From positions 111,108-175,107 of the forward strand of contig VZRR01014174.1 in NCBI GenBank assembly GCA_013398015.1: a DNA stretch of 64,000 nt, read 5' to 3'. Within the stretch, counting starts at the first letter, position 1. Each line of letters begins with the position of its first letter. Below the pieces are notes generated by a model that ran no database searches, was not told the DNA's origin, and saw only the letters and a program-made list of their open reading frames with translations. Positions 1 through 12,812 of the stretch are shown piece after piece. The stretch comes from Oreocharis arfaki (taxonomy: Eukaryota > Chordata > Aves > Passeriformes > Paramythiidae). Made by a program: the position numbers and the translations under genes.

Positions 1-3000
1 ATTTATATTCTATACACATTTTGACTATCCAGTTTATTAAGCAAATAAAATAGTGCCTATGGTAGTGCAAATTTTTATAGCTCTGTTTTCTCACTCTGCA
101 AACTAATTTCATATCCATGTATCAGCAGCAACTTAGCAGGACCCGAGACACAGAAACTATGAGTGGACAAAAGACACCTTAAGAAGCTACAAACCAAGAA
201 CCAGAAAAGCCTTTTAGCTGTAAGTCAGCAGACTTTTATGTCAAGCTTGGCTGACTAATTATTGCTTATAATTTGCATTAGGATTAATTAACTAATTAGA
301 GAGGAATGTCTGAAGGCAAAGTTATGGCTCTGCTTGTCAAGCTGAGGACTTTAATTATTCTGATATTTTTAATTATAATCAGCTGCTGAATGAGTATTAC
401 ATTGTCAGCTACTATAGCTGGAGCTGCAGCGGGTTGGGGAGCTGCAGGAATTGTGGGTATGGTACCACCACTTCACCTGGAACCATGGAAAGGTAATGCC
501 AACTAGGCAAATACAATAGGAAAGCCTTCTGGCTTCAGTACTCACTAAAAGCCTGTACACAGCACTATGCAAACTGTGGCAGTTCAGGGTAATGTATCCT
601 TTTACAAGCAAGAGAGCAACTTTTCCTTGGGAATGATCCCATGCCTTATATTCTTTTTTGTTTAAATGCCTTCTTGGTGAGCTGGAATTGTCTCTTGATC
701 ACTAGACACACTTATCTTGATGCATATTGCTTTGGTAAACTTAAAGTACAAGAGACAGTAAAGAAAACACAGCCCAGACCTGGTACAGATAAAAAAACCC
801 ACTTCTTTCTACCCTCGTGTCTCTGGTACAATTTAGGTGGTTATTTAAGACATGCTGAACCATCATAGTCCAAGTGCTGACAATGTAAGTGTCAAAGTTT
901 GGACATAACCCAGGTGACAGGATTTCACCTTTCAACATTTAAATGCTTGAATTTCAGCAAGGAAACAACCAGAGGAGTTGTGGTGAAGTCTGCTTCAGCC
1001 CTTAGCTAATCTCTTCCCCCAAGTTCCCATTTTTACAATGTTAGAATTCAAGCAGAGGCTGTGAGATTATATCTCTTGAGGATTTAGGGAACCCCAACAT
1101 GTCCCTGCTCCAATCACAGAAGATTTTCAGTGCTGCAAGGAGGAGAAGCCCTATCCATTGCAGAACAGCGTCGTTTCTGAGACACAACATATCTGATTTG
1201 CTTTCCAAGAATTCTGTGATATCTTGGCTTAAGGGCTTGATCTCACAACCATGTCAGGAGTAAGTTTGTTCAGCAATTTATTGAGGCCACTCCTCTCCTG
1301 AGTCTTTCGATGATAACCACCACCACAGCATATGGACACTTCATTATCCTCAACAGATACAATCTCACAGCCCCTGCATCAATACTCACGTTTTAAAAAT
1401 GGAAACTGGAGAATAGATTAACTAAGGGCTGGAAAAGTTTTCCCTAAAACTCCTCCGATTATTCCTTTGCTGAACTTTAAGCCCTTAGACATCAAAAGCT
1501 GCAATCCTGTCACTTGGGTTAAATCCAAACTTGGATATTGATGTTTTCAGCTCTTGGATAATGATGGTTCAGTATGTTTTAAATAACCACTTAAATTGTC
1601 TGTACCACTTCTAAAAATTTTGGTCTGCCTAATGGTGATGCTTTCATATTCTTATTGATTAGGCACATTTACAGAGCAGTCTAACCTGACTTTCTTCTGC
1701 CAAGAGTATAAGGAATCAGTATGGAACACCGGATATTTTGGGATGCAAATCATTCTATTTAAGGGAGGCAAATATGATTACTTCCTATTTCTGTAAGTTT
1801 TAGTTGCCGGGCTATTCAGTATCTTCTCTTGGGTGCTTGAGGAGGAGAGAAGACAAAATCCATTAAGTTATATAGAAAATAGAGTAGAGGAAGGCTAACT
1901 CAGGCTGGTAATTAGGGTGTTCAGCTGAGAAAGGGTCACAATTCTGGATAATATCCTCCAGATGCGTGAGTCTGCTACACTAGGCCTTCAGGGATTAGGA
2001 AACCAACACAGTCCTGGAGACCGGACCTTGGAGTACTTCGTTCTTCCCTTAACTGCATATAGCAAAAGCAACATTTCAAGTTTCAGTGGAACTGAAATTA
2101 GTATGTTTAGGATTGGGCAGTCCTGAAAAATGGGCAGACTCTGTCATTGTCAAGGGATTAAGGGCTTTCGGCCTGCAACCTAATTTAGCAAAAACTGGAG
2201 GTGGATGAGCCCCACACCAAATCTCTCTTTGCCGAGAGTTCTCAATGCGTTCTGTTCAACACGCAGAGGAATGAGGTCCCCAGAGTGCAAGGAGTCTCAC
2301 CTAAGTTCCAAATATGATACGGATGTGTAGATCAGTCTCCACTGAGTACAGAGGGACCCTGGGACAATTTCATCCCAATCTGAGGCATTATCTGAGGCAA
2401 TCCCATTAGTTAAATGGAGTGAACCTAAATGCACGTGTAAACCCAATTACGATTTAGAAAACTGTCAATTCTATTATTTTAACTGCTTGTCCTAGTTAGT
2501 GGGGATAGGGTTCACCTGACTTAACATTAACCACACATCCTACCTCCTCCTCACAGACAGTGGAAAAATTTCCTTCTATATCTTCACTCATTTCACACTA
2601 CAGAAAATTCCTGAAAGAGCAGAAGTGATCACATCCAATATCTGTGAAATGGAACAGGTTGAAAAAAAAAATGTTCTAAATTTTTCAGTTAGGAGATCAC
2701 TTGAGGGGTACAAATGGCATGAAATAGAAAATTCCTGAAAGGAAAGATATATCAGTCTGCAGGTGAGATTTAGACAGACACCTCCTAGGAAAACTGAAGC
2801 CCAGGATCACAAATTACCAGTGACCAAACAAAATCTGTGTCAATTTGTGAATTGTATTTTCGGGGAAGTTCTGAACAAAAGTCTAATGATATAATTCTAA
2901 ACTTAAGATGCAAAATATGTAGAATACAACACTGAATCTCAAATGCTGATTTCCCAAGGTCCCATTATAAACGTTCAGAAGATTAAAGTCTTGAATTGAA

Positions 3001-4340
3001 GCCTCAGAAAAGGAACTTCTAAGGCTTCCTAAGTCCCAGAATAAATATTTATTGCCCATATTCCTCAATTAAAAAATCCCTCAGGTTCCCATGTGTTTGT
3101 TGGACCTTGCCTTAAAAGCCAGACAAACAACCAAACAAAACCAATAGAAACCAACTCAGGAATTGCTTTGGATGGCACAGAACATAAAGGTGAACAAAAC
3201 CTGCTGGACATGCCTCCTCTTTCTCACTCTATCCATTAAATAGCTTCAAATGAAAAGGTAAAGAAAATAGTTCTTTCTGACCACATTGTGATTGTAAAAA
3301 AAATGACCCCACAAACATTCATCCGTTTTAACGCCCCAGTGCACAAATTATCACTTCACACTCTAGCTTGGCCTAATATAACTCTCAGCTCTTCCCAGTG
3401 GGAACTTTTAGTAATAATAGCAGTTTTCCAACATTATGCAATTCCCAAAGTGAAGATATTTTGACTGTGCTGTTTTTTGTAATCCTGCATGTTTAGACAG
3501 GGATCTTGTGTGACCCAGCAAAGAGGGAAGTAGAGGAGGGGGAAAATATGGAAAGTAGGGATCATGTATTTGTCCATTAGCTCATGCTAAGACAACAAAA
3601 TTCACAGTTTTTCACACTGTTTGAAAGTTTTGAGTAATCCCTATTGAAGAAAAAAAGAAGCTTATATAGCCCTCTCCTCTGTAATCATAAACAAACAAAT
3701 GTACTAAAAAATACTAAAGAAAACAAAAATCAAAATTCATAATGTCAGCAAATGTGGAGCATTTCTATGTATTACCTAATTTAAAAAATAAGATGTTAGT
3801 GCCGTTTTGGGATCCATGCTCCTCTCTGAACACCGTGTAAAATAATTGTGTGTGTGTGCACTCTGAAACAGCATATTTCTATTTAAGAAATTAAGGGATA
3901 ACATCATGCTGGCAAGATATTTACTCAGAGCATACCTCCAAAAAGCAGAATATGTTATAGTCCAAATGTATGCACATGTTTAAAAAGTTAATGTTTTAAG
4001 CTTTCTGCCTCCTAGCCAAGTATATCTAATCTAATTAGTGCTTTCCAGCCAAACATGGCCATAAGCAGGCCCAGAGTACTTTGACGACTCTTTAAAAGAC
4101 ACTGCTCACCTCAGGCCTTTCCTGCTCCTCAGTCTATCCAAAAATTTTGAATGTACCTTGCAAAATGTGGCTTAGTTTTGTGAGTTTGTTGCTGTTTAAC
4201 TTCATATTGCTACAAGTGAACTTAAAATGTCCAGACTTTATCCCTTCACTCGTGTATGAATTGTCCTATACCAAGGTGAGAAAACAGATCATCAAGGTAT
4301 CCTGGCATTAGAGCAATTCAAAATATTTGGTAGCATTTCT
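1..4340. other. single-copy-like noncoding DNA, no gene seen
   Basis: AT-rich sequence with no recognisable repeat and no exon-like open frame. The longest frames are about 60-75 codons, as expected by chance at this composition. The only structured part I noticed is a homeodomain-motif cluster near 230-430, listed separately. A short run of TG dinucleotides lies near 3848-3860. Confidence 0.7.
230..430. other. candidate conserved noncoding element (homeodomain-motif cluster)
   Basis: Within about 150 bases the sequence shows TAATTA at 256-261, TTAATTAA at 284-291, TAATTA at 293-298 and 352-357, an AATTATAATC stretch just after, and a CAGCTG E-box at 380-385. Such clustering is typical of vertebrate developmental enhancers, but AT-rich DNA also produces TAAT cores by chance. 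No conservation data are available here, so this is inference only. Confidence 0.25.
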
Positions 4341-4440
4341 ACACTGGTTTAGTGGCAGGTGTTGCTGCCCATGGCAGGGGGTTGGAACCAGATAACCTTT
4401 AAGGTCCCTTACAAGCCAGATTATTCTGTGGTTCTATGAA
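4341..4440 (+). repeat. CR1 LINE 3'-end fragment
   Basis: The last ~100 bp of a CR1 element, sense orientation. It contains CTGCCCATGGCAGGGGGTTGG, followed by an AAGGTCCCTTACAAGCC block (usual form CCTTCCAACCC) and the tail ATTCTGTGGTTCTATGAA. It is 5'-truncated, as nearly all avian CR1 copies are, and has no coding capacity. Confidence 0.9.
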
Positions 4441-4813
4441 AAACCCAAAGGTGCACATCAGCCAGTCCCTGAAAACATTTCTGTTCTGGGTATGACAAGA
4501 TTATTATGAAATAATAAAAATAATACATGAAATGTGGGCATTCATGACTTGGAAAAGAAAATGAAGAAATGGTTGGAAAAAGTGGAATTCACCTAATCTA
4601 CTTAAGTAATTCACCCTTTCAGGTATCAATTTATGATGGTGGGTAGAACATCAAGAGTTCCAACAGACTACACAGATTGACCAGCCCATGTGGCACTACC
4701 TATGCTGCAAACACATGCAGCTCTTTGGGGTACAATATATTGTTGAGAACTAACTTTTAGTTGGTTCTAAAAGGTGAGGTGGAGTAAATGACTTGTCACA
4801 TGCTCCTTACATG

Positions 4814-5280
4814 CACACAGAATCACGGAAGGGTTGGAAGGCACCACAGAGGGGTCATCTGGTCCCACCTCCCTGCTCCAGCAGGGCCATCCCAGAGCAC
4901 AGGGCACAGAATTGTGTCCAGAGGGGTCTGGAGTATCCCCAGTGAGGGAGACTCCACCCCCTCCCTGGACAATCTGTTCAGGGCTCGGTCACTGCACAGG
5001 AAAGTTCTGCCTCATGTCCAGGTGGAACGTGCTGGGATCAGTTCCTGCCCGTTCCTCTGGTGCCATTGCTGGGCCCCGGAGCAGAGCCTGGGCCCTGCTC
5101 TGAGCCCTCCCTGCACACAGGGACACACAGGGCTGAGGGCCCCTCTCAGCTGGGGCTCCTCTCGAGGCTGAACAGCCCCAGCTCCCTCAGCCTTTCCCCG
5201 TCAGGGACATGCTCCAGTCCCTTCATCATCTTTGTCACCCTGTGCTGGACCCATTCCAGGGGCTCCACATCTCTCTTGTA
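4814..5280 (-). repeat. CR1 LINE 3' fragment, GC-rich 3'UTR subfamily
   Basis: Antisense CR1, about 467 bp. It begins at the inverted 3' tail (ACAGAATCACGGAAGGGTTGG) and runs through the 3'UTR to the ORF2 C-terminal region (reverse complement of CTGGAGCATGTCCCTGACGG), ending at a 5' truncation near CTCTCTTGTA. The 3'UTR is unusually GC-rich and shares many long identical blocks with the sense copy at 26362-26940. Several 65-127-codon frames on both strands here are by-products of the repeat. Confidence 0.93.
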
Positions 5281-7000
5281 CTTTTCACTGAAAATAAACT
5301 TGTTTTTTCCTTCTCTGAGCTTCTCAGAAACATGAAACATCAATACAGAAAAAGTAAGGCATCATAGTTTTGCAGCTACAAAGAAAAACATTCTTTGGTA
5401 GTTTGAAATTTGTTTTATTGACTTTTTCCATAGCTTTGGGAAATAAAAGCAAAATATTTAGTTAACAGAAATGAAATACTTTGTAGAATTACTTCCAAAA
5501 GGACTTAGGGGCAAGAGAAGGCCTCCACTATTGTCACTTTTCGTGATCCAGCCTGGACTACAGAGAAAAAAAAAATATTTTTCAATCTAAGGAATATAAA
5601 TTAATTGTTTTCAGTGTTTTCTGATGTGTTGTGGGGACAGGGGAGGAGGTGAAAGGGGAGGAGTTATTGATCTGTATAGTTTTACCTTTTCTTCAACTGC
5701 GAAAGAAGTTTACAAAAATCTGTTAAATGCACATGCTAGGTGAATAAGGTAAAGATCACCAAATGGAGCTGATTTCTGCCCAGGGCCAAGGAAAATTGTA
5801 TGGAATCATTCTGGAATCATCAAGGATTTATTGCCTTGTTGCATTTCATCATTGGATTCAATGACACAGGTGGGTTCCTTGCAACTCAGGGTATTTTCTG
5901 ATTCTATAATTTCTACACATTTTGTGTGAACCTCGGTAAATTTTGAGATCCATGTGTTGTCCAACACGAGTTTCAGAATGAAAATTTTTGAATTCTTATG
6001 ACAGTTTTATTTTCCAAGAGGTGTTCTATACTTCTGAACAATTAAATAGCAAACCATATCAGGATTATTGTCTGTGAATTTGCTGAGGAAGAGAGGCAAG
6101 ATAGGAAGAAAAAAACATTAGGGAAGAGGTCATAAGATAACAACCGAACACAGCAAATTCTTGGAATCAGAAAATCTTTCATAAAACCTTTCTCCTTTGT
6201 CAACACCCCCTGATTTAAGGATCGAGACAACATTTGTATAAATCATAGCTTCAAAATCAGTGTTTTTCTTTAGCTGTTATTATCCATTCTGAGGCTTTTG
6301 TTTTGTCATCCAAAACCGTGCTTGAGTATGTGAAATCAATAAGAAAACAAAAATTATTAATGGATATTATTACTTTTCATTCTTGCTTCCCATTTGATCA
6401 GCAAATGTCTAAAATGAGAAGGGAAGCGGTTGTTAGGACTATCCTGTCAGTCCCTACAGATTTCAGGCAGGAATCAGGTTTTCTTTTTCTTCTTGTTTTG
6501 AATGCACAATATTTAGTCTTCCTCTATTTGTTTAGGTTTAAATAAGATAAAGAAGTAAGAAACATTTTTCAGCCCATAATCAGACAAACATGCAGACATT
6601 TATGTGATTATCAATGCTCCATAGAACTACTCCATTTTTTAATTGGTGTTTTCCATCTTTTTTTTTTCATTTATAAACAAGTTGTGTCTTAGCTGAAGCA
6701 GTTCTTCACTGCATTGATAGCACTCTGATGTCTGCAGCTGTAATGGATCTTGAAATTTCCTAGGAAGTTTAAAAAGCTGTAAAACATTTTTTAATAAAAT
6801 AAAAACTCATAGGTATCTCTTTTGAATTGAATTCAACAGCATTTTATTCTGACAAAATTAAATTATTTGGTTTTGAATCCAACAACAGACACATTTTCAA
6901 TATTTTTTCCACATTTTCAAGAAGGATAAAAAAAAATTAAAAAAACATCTCAATGAAAACTCAAAGAAGAGAGATCTCTACTAGGGAAAAAGAAAATTGT
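5281..7000. other. noncoding, no gene or repeat recognised
   Basis: AT-rich spacer between two CR1 copies. It contains ordinary A/T runs and no exon-like frame. The largest open frame is about 80 codons, is AT-biased, and shows no recognisable domain. Confidence 0.7.
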
Positions 7001-7212
7001 AGAATCATAGAATCACAGAATGGTTTGTGTTGGAAGGCACCTTAAAGTTCATTCAGTTCCAGGCCTCCTGCCATGGACAGGGACAACTTCCACTATCCCA
7101 GGTAGCTCCAAGCTCCATCCGACCCGTCTTTGGACATTTCCAGGAATGGGCCAGCCACAGTTTCTCCAACCTCACAGGGAAGAACTTCTCCCCCAATGTG
7201 CAAGTGGAGCTT
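7001..7212 (-). repeat. CR1 LINE 3'-end fragment
   Basis: Antisense CR1 opening with the inverted octamer tail AGAATCATAGAATCACAGAA, then GGTTTGTGTTGGAAGGCACC and the inverted CCATGGACAGGGACAACTTC and CAGGAATGGGCCAGCCACAG blocks. It is truncated after the inverted CTGTGAGG-type block. It is diverged from the usual consensus at many scattered positions, so it is not a recent insertion. Confidence 0.9.
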
Positions 7213-7428
7213 TCATATATCTTTAAAAAAGATGGCTAAATATTTTTCACCCTCCAGAAGAAAGAACTCAGTAAAATCAAGAGGACTTTGAGAATCTCAG
7301 AATCTGAGATCAGAATCTGATTTTTCAGCTTATATCAATTTTATGAGTGAAAGAACCTCACCTTACCAAATGAAGGAAACTGCAGAATTATCCAATGAAC
7401 ATTCCTTGATCTATTTCCTGCTAATTTC

Positions 7429-7487
7429 ATAAAGTCACAAAATTGTCAAGATTGGACAAGACCTCCACGAACATCAAGTCCAACCTA
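7429..7487 (-). repeat. short CR1 3'-terminal fragment
   Basis: About 60 bp matching the inverted 3' tip of the CR1 type with the signature ATTGGACAAGACCTCC followed by ATCAAGTCCAACC. The octamer tail is degraded (ATAAAGTCACAA). The downstream sequence no longer resembles CR1. Confidence 0.65.
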
Positions 7488-10400
7488 TGAGAAGGACATC
7501 AAGAGATCTGTTTATATAGACAGAGGAGGATCCATTGCAGTCTGGGCTGAAAAGTAGTAAAGAATCAAGAAGTTTGTTGTGAGACACTCTGGTTTCTAGA
7601 CTGGGTGATGCTATGGGAGAAGGAAAAGAAGAAATCCAGAGGGGTTCAGGTTTCAGAAAAGAGTGAAGTGAGAAGGGGCTGATGTGCAAGTCAAGGGTAT
7701 AAATTTGTTTTCACAGTTACCCTGGGGTCACCACACCAGTCTTCCCCTGGTACTTTGATTCACTCACATCAGGTATTCACCAGCTCCTCACCAGGGTCCT
7801 GATTTTTCATTGCCAATGGAGGCCACTAATTGCAATATTCTCACAACTTCAGTGTGGTGCTGTCAAACAGCACCAGTAAGAGAGCCAAGGGGAGTCTGCA
7901 GGCAATGCCATCCTCACAATGAGTGTCTCCCATCACCAGGCGCTCTGGCATTCTTACATCCCTAAAAATTAAAACCTACAAAATTAATCATTTCCCTTAG
8001 ATAGCTAGATAAATCCTTGCCTGCAAGATCTGTGTGCTGGGGGTGTTCCTTAATGCCATATAAATGCTTAGCCATGGGCTTGCCTGGGTAATCACGCCTA
8101 AACTCTGCCCTGGAGGCAACCAAAGCTGGCACTGATGAGCCACTGGAAGGAGCAAATTGCATGTTTAGATTAAACATAACTTGCAGATCTTTTCCGTGGA
8201 ATTATCCACTCTAAGAGGTACTGTTTGGGTCTATTTCTGTTTTATTCAAATTGAAAAATAAAATCTGTTATCCACCATAGGTGCTGTTATACCAAATAGA
8301 CCTTTGGTATAAAAAAGAAATTAGATTTCTAGCATTGGTAATTATAAACCTTTTCTAAAAAAAAATTAAGCCAACTCACATACCTTAGGCTGGATAATGA
8401 ATTATATTTTGTGGTATGCTGGCAAGGACCTTAGGATATTTTTCACCTTCTTTTATTGCACTGAGAAAAACATCAGGCAGACATTTGCTGCACAAAAGAT
8501 TTCCTGGGCAGGGATATTGGGGGACTATTAATCCCTCTCATCTTCAAAGGTACTTTCAATGCATTTTGATTTTCTTTTAGGAAAGTGCAACTAAACAAGA
8601 GAGAATGAATTTTATGTGACTTTTGCCCTGGATTCTCAGAGAAGGGTTTCTATCCTATAGGATATCTATATAGGATACAGAATAGCCATTAAAGAACTAA
8701 TTTTATATTTTCCCCTCTTCAAGCATTCAATACAAAGGAAACCCTTAAAAATTCTCATCTCTCATATTCTTTGCCCAGATGAAAACTCCCCGCGCTTTTG
8801 TCCATGTAAACACAGAATTAGTCTCCTGCAAGTTTAGGTGGTGGCAGTTCCTGAACACAGTCATATTTTGCAGATAACAGGATTAGCTTGGATGTGGGTA
8901 ATAAGTTGGTGAATCTCCCCCTGGCCATTTCTCAACACTGTGAGAGCACTAATCCTTTATGCTTTGATGTCTTCTAGTTTTCCATCAGGTGCAGCTCGGC
9001 ACTTTTGTCCTGGGGCAGTCAGCGCTCTTATAAGATCTCATAGTGTCCTCATTAGCTGCGCCTATTTACCCAGCCAGCCTGTTGAACCCAATTTATAGTT
9101 TATGTGATTAATTCCCAAAGTACAGTAAACCCTAGCTTTAAGGCTCTCTATTATATGGCTGCATCTCATATAAGGGCAAACACTAGCTACTGCTCTTTTG
9201 TTATATGGCTTCACTATATATATAAAACTGCAATAATTTTGCTCTCAACTACACATTAAACGTCATTATATGCATGTTCTTTCAGACATACAGGCTATAA
9301 AAATGTTGCAAGTTGGATCATAAAGAAACATTCATGCACAAAAGTAATTTTTTGCTGTTTTCTGGTTTTGTTTTAAAAATCCATGTCTTTACCATTTTAT
9401 ATTACAATTATTGATATTGTTGAGTAAGTCCTATAATTTAGAACTGTTTACCCATGGAATTGCAGGTGACAAAGGCTTAGCAGCCATAGTAGCAGCCCAT
9501 AACCACTGGCACAGTTTTTTTTTTTAAACATGAGGGGTTTGTAGATAAAAGACGTTGTGAATTTTTATGCAGTCATTTAAGTCAACTGATGACATCTGTC
9601 AACTCTGCTGTATTTCCTCCTATTGGGATATGGACGATGTGAGTTGGATTTCTGGTAATTTGCATGTGAAAGAACATTGTATCTTTTTTAAAAATAGATG
9701 ATAATTTCCATCTCTCTCTCCTCATGGGTTCATAGGCAGAGGCATCCTGCAGGTCCTTTTTTTAGCATTTTTCCAGCCTCTAGTTTAAAAAAACCCCACA
9801 GCTCCTCGGAAGTCTCAGCTACACTGGATGATCCCAGTCACAGAAGCAAAACACAAAACCAGAAAATCTCAAAGTATTTTGGCTAAGATGCTCTAAGTGC
9901 TGAGCCGAGAGGAAAAGAGAAAAGCTCTGTTGAATGGCACCATTCAGTGGGAGCACAGGTAACCAAAGCTGTTTGTTTAAGCAAAGAGATCCAACTCCCC
10001 ATACGAAGACCACATCTGAAAAAAGTTGACACACACCAAAAAAACCCTACAAATATCAGAAGTCTGAACTGTTACTTTAAAGCACTTTGTACGGATGGAA
10101 AACATCTAGCTCTGGTCCCTGAAATCTAATTTTGATTTTAAATCATGTCTGGTCTGTTTTGTTCAGTAGTCTTAGTTCTGTCTGGTAACTGGTATGGGAT
10201 CCCAACCAGCCACAAAATATCCTTCTTCCCTGGAAACCCCAGGGAAGATAGGCTGGAGCTCTGTGACCTTCCCTTAAGCGATCTAAGCAATACATCTTGA
10301 ACTCGACCTGGAGTGATGAACCACCTGGAAGGGCAACAGAATTATTTAAACCTGAAGCCCTTTTGGCCATTGGTATTTCCAACGAGACCAATCTACACTA

Positions 10401-12704
10401 ATGCCTATCTACAAAGATCTGGTATGGGACATCCGACATGGATATGGTCCACACATTTATATGTATATAGAACCTGATAACTAATATTTATTTTAAAATA
10501 TTAGTTAGGTGCACATGAATATATATATTTATACATAAAACGAAACAAAACAAGAGATGCTAAGGCATCTCATGGGAATATAAAGGCTTTATGCGTCACT
10601 CTTCCCCAATTCACCTTGTTTCTCCAAAAAAAGCAGAGAGATTCCCTTTGACTGAACATTAGTCCCAAGATGTAAATGTTTGGGTACAAGAAGATTTCAC
10701 AGAAAAATAATTGATCAATGTTCTGGCATATTAGGGAGGTAATTTCTGATTTTTGATTGAACTTAATTTAAGCTTTATTGAGCTTAAATTTAAGCTTCTT
10801 TCAGTAGAGGCTTTTGTTGCAAATGACGTCTTCAGGTCTTGGGCAGATGTTTTGAACATGGCCATGCACGACGGGACAATGGCATGTGCTGGATTTTTCA
10901 GCTGTTCCTGCTCACTGTTGGTCACGCTCTAAAAGCTTTTGACTCATAGATTGCTTGTGTATATTTATTTCTGCACAGAGAGTTCTGGAGAGGATCTGTT
11001 TCTTCTTGAAATCTTCGCAACAATTTTTTTTTTTTTTAAGTTCAGAAAAACAATTTTACGTAATTGTATTTATGTATACAATTTTTATATATAGACATCT
11101 TTAGTTCCATATATAAATAACATTAATATACTTGAAACATTTTATATATTTATGGCTTTATAGGATAAGGCAGTATACATCACTCTTCTATTAAGATTTT
11201 GAACATTTAAGATTTTTTAATACAAAGGAATAAAACAACCTGAATCGAGTTCCAGCTTCTCTAGCAGTAAAATGGTATGGGTTAGTTTTTATTGTTCCAA
11301 TGACCTTATGCTAAGGAATTTATTTTTCCTTTATTGAGTTGAAATGTTTTATAGGACAAAGGCAGGAAACTATGACACTTGAGCAGTCTCAGTGTACATT
11401 AAGCTACTTTTTTGAGATACTGAATAATTGCCACTCAGAAATTGTGAACACCAGCAGTTCTGAAGTTCAAAAGCTGACCTATCACAGCACTGCACAATAA
11501 GCATGTTTTCCTTCCTCCTCTAATGTTGAGTTTTGCATTGACTACTCTGAAGGATACATCATGTCTTGGAATATATTCAGCAAAATTAATAAGTCCAATA
11601 AAAGAAGCAGATAACCTTATCAGTATTTCCTTGTGTAGGATCGTAGACTGAGGAAATGAGCATTTGTATGAGCTTTTATAAAACTCTGTTTCTTCAATAA
11701 TATTGCTGAGTATATAATGGGAAATGAAAAAAGGAGATTGCACATGTAATGGAAATTTTCTGATTTGTATTCAAAATGTATGTTCACAGATACTTTGTAA
11801 TATTTACCAGTTCTAGTGAGCAGCACCTTGTTTCTCAATACTCTGTAAAAAAATGACCCACAAGGAGCATTTAATAAATTAATGATCCATAAATAAGGAA
11901 TATGTTGCAGGGTTCTTTGCAAAAGTTTCAACTGAGATTTTCAAGAATATGTAATATATTTAAGGTTTTAAATATTTATTTAGGTATCATAGGGAGTGAT
12001 TTATTTATTTTTACAGTAAGTGTCCTGTTGGTCCTGGTTATGTCGAAAAGTTCCCCCTGTGGGAATGGTGTCAAAGCACTGGTATGAAAAAATTATGTAT
12101 TATTGCAATAAAATTCCTTGTAATCATAGTACTGCAGGTGCTATGAGTAGGAAATTTAATACAAAGGGCAGCAAAGGTTATTGGTACAATAATAATAATA
12201 AAAGAAGAAAAGTGTTTCATATGTTTAGAATGGTTTTGGCCCAATGATCTCCTGGGGCTTTGTAAAGGAATTTGGATGACAATGCCACCACCCAAAAAAC
12301 CAGAAGTAGCAGCACCATTCCAGAACACACAATGAATTGTTTGGAACCAGGAATCAGGAAACAATTCTCCTGTCTGTATGTCCCATGCTATTGCAGATTG
12401 CACCCATAGATCTGAGAGGATAAACTACCTGTTAACATTTATTTCTTTGTGGGGAAATTCTTCAGGATAGCTTGCTCTTGGAAAATTTATTTTTGCTACT
12501 ATTTTGCATATCCTTCCTGGAAATTTAAGATTCTGGTGTAGGTACTGGATCTCATGGTCTTTCTGGATTATAGTGTGTAATCTGTGCTCACTTCTGATGA
12601 TGACTGAAAATCTGCTTAAGATCAGCTCTTAAGATCAGGTCGAGGGTATCCAAGCAGACTGTACTAAAACTGTCATGTATTTATTGTCTGGAGGCAATCT
12701 GAGT
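7488..12704. other. noncoding, mostly single-copy; no gene seen
   Basis: No exon, RNA gene or clear interspersed repeat recognised. Stretches near 7700-7950 and 10140-10400 have higher GC and some CpG but match nothing I know. A possible conserved block near 8935-9330 is listed separately. From 11000 to 12250 the sequence is very AT-rich, with ATATAT and TTTTTT runs. Confidence 0.65.
8935..9330. other. candidate conserved noncoding element
   Basis: This block differs in texture from its surroundings. It has few homopolymers, a CTCATTAGCTGCGCC stretch near 9048, GTGATTAATTCCC near 9106, two similar ATTATATGGCT/TTATATGGCTT motifs about 50 bp apart (near 9150 and 9200), and preserved CpGs. This resembles constrained vertebrate noncoding DNA, but without an alignment the call is inference. 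Confidence 0.25.
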
Positions 12705-12812
12705 AGAATTATAACACCATGGGATATCTTGAGCTGGAAGGGACCCACAACGATCATCAAGTCCAACTCCTGGTCCTGCACAGGACAACCTCAAGAATCC
12801 CACCAGATGACA
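12705..12812 (-). repeat. CR1 LINE 3'-end fragment (CTGCACAGGACA subtype)
   Basis: Antisense CR1 with GAGCTGGAAGGGACCCACAA, ATCATCAAGTCCAACTCCTG and CCTGCACAGGACAACCTCAAG. It is the same subtype as the copy at 24637-24775. It forms the start of a 191-codon plus-strand open frame (12675-13250), which is a reason not to believe that frame is a gene. Confidence 0.88.
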
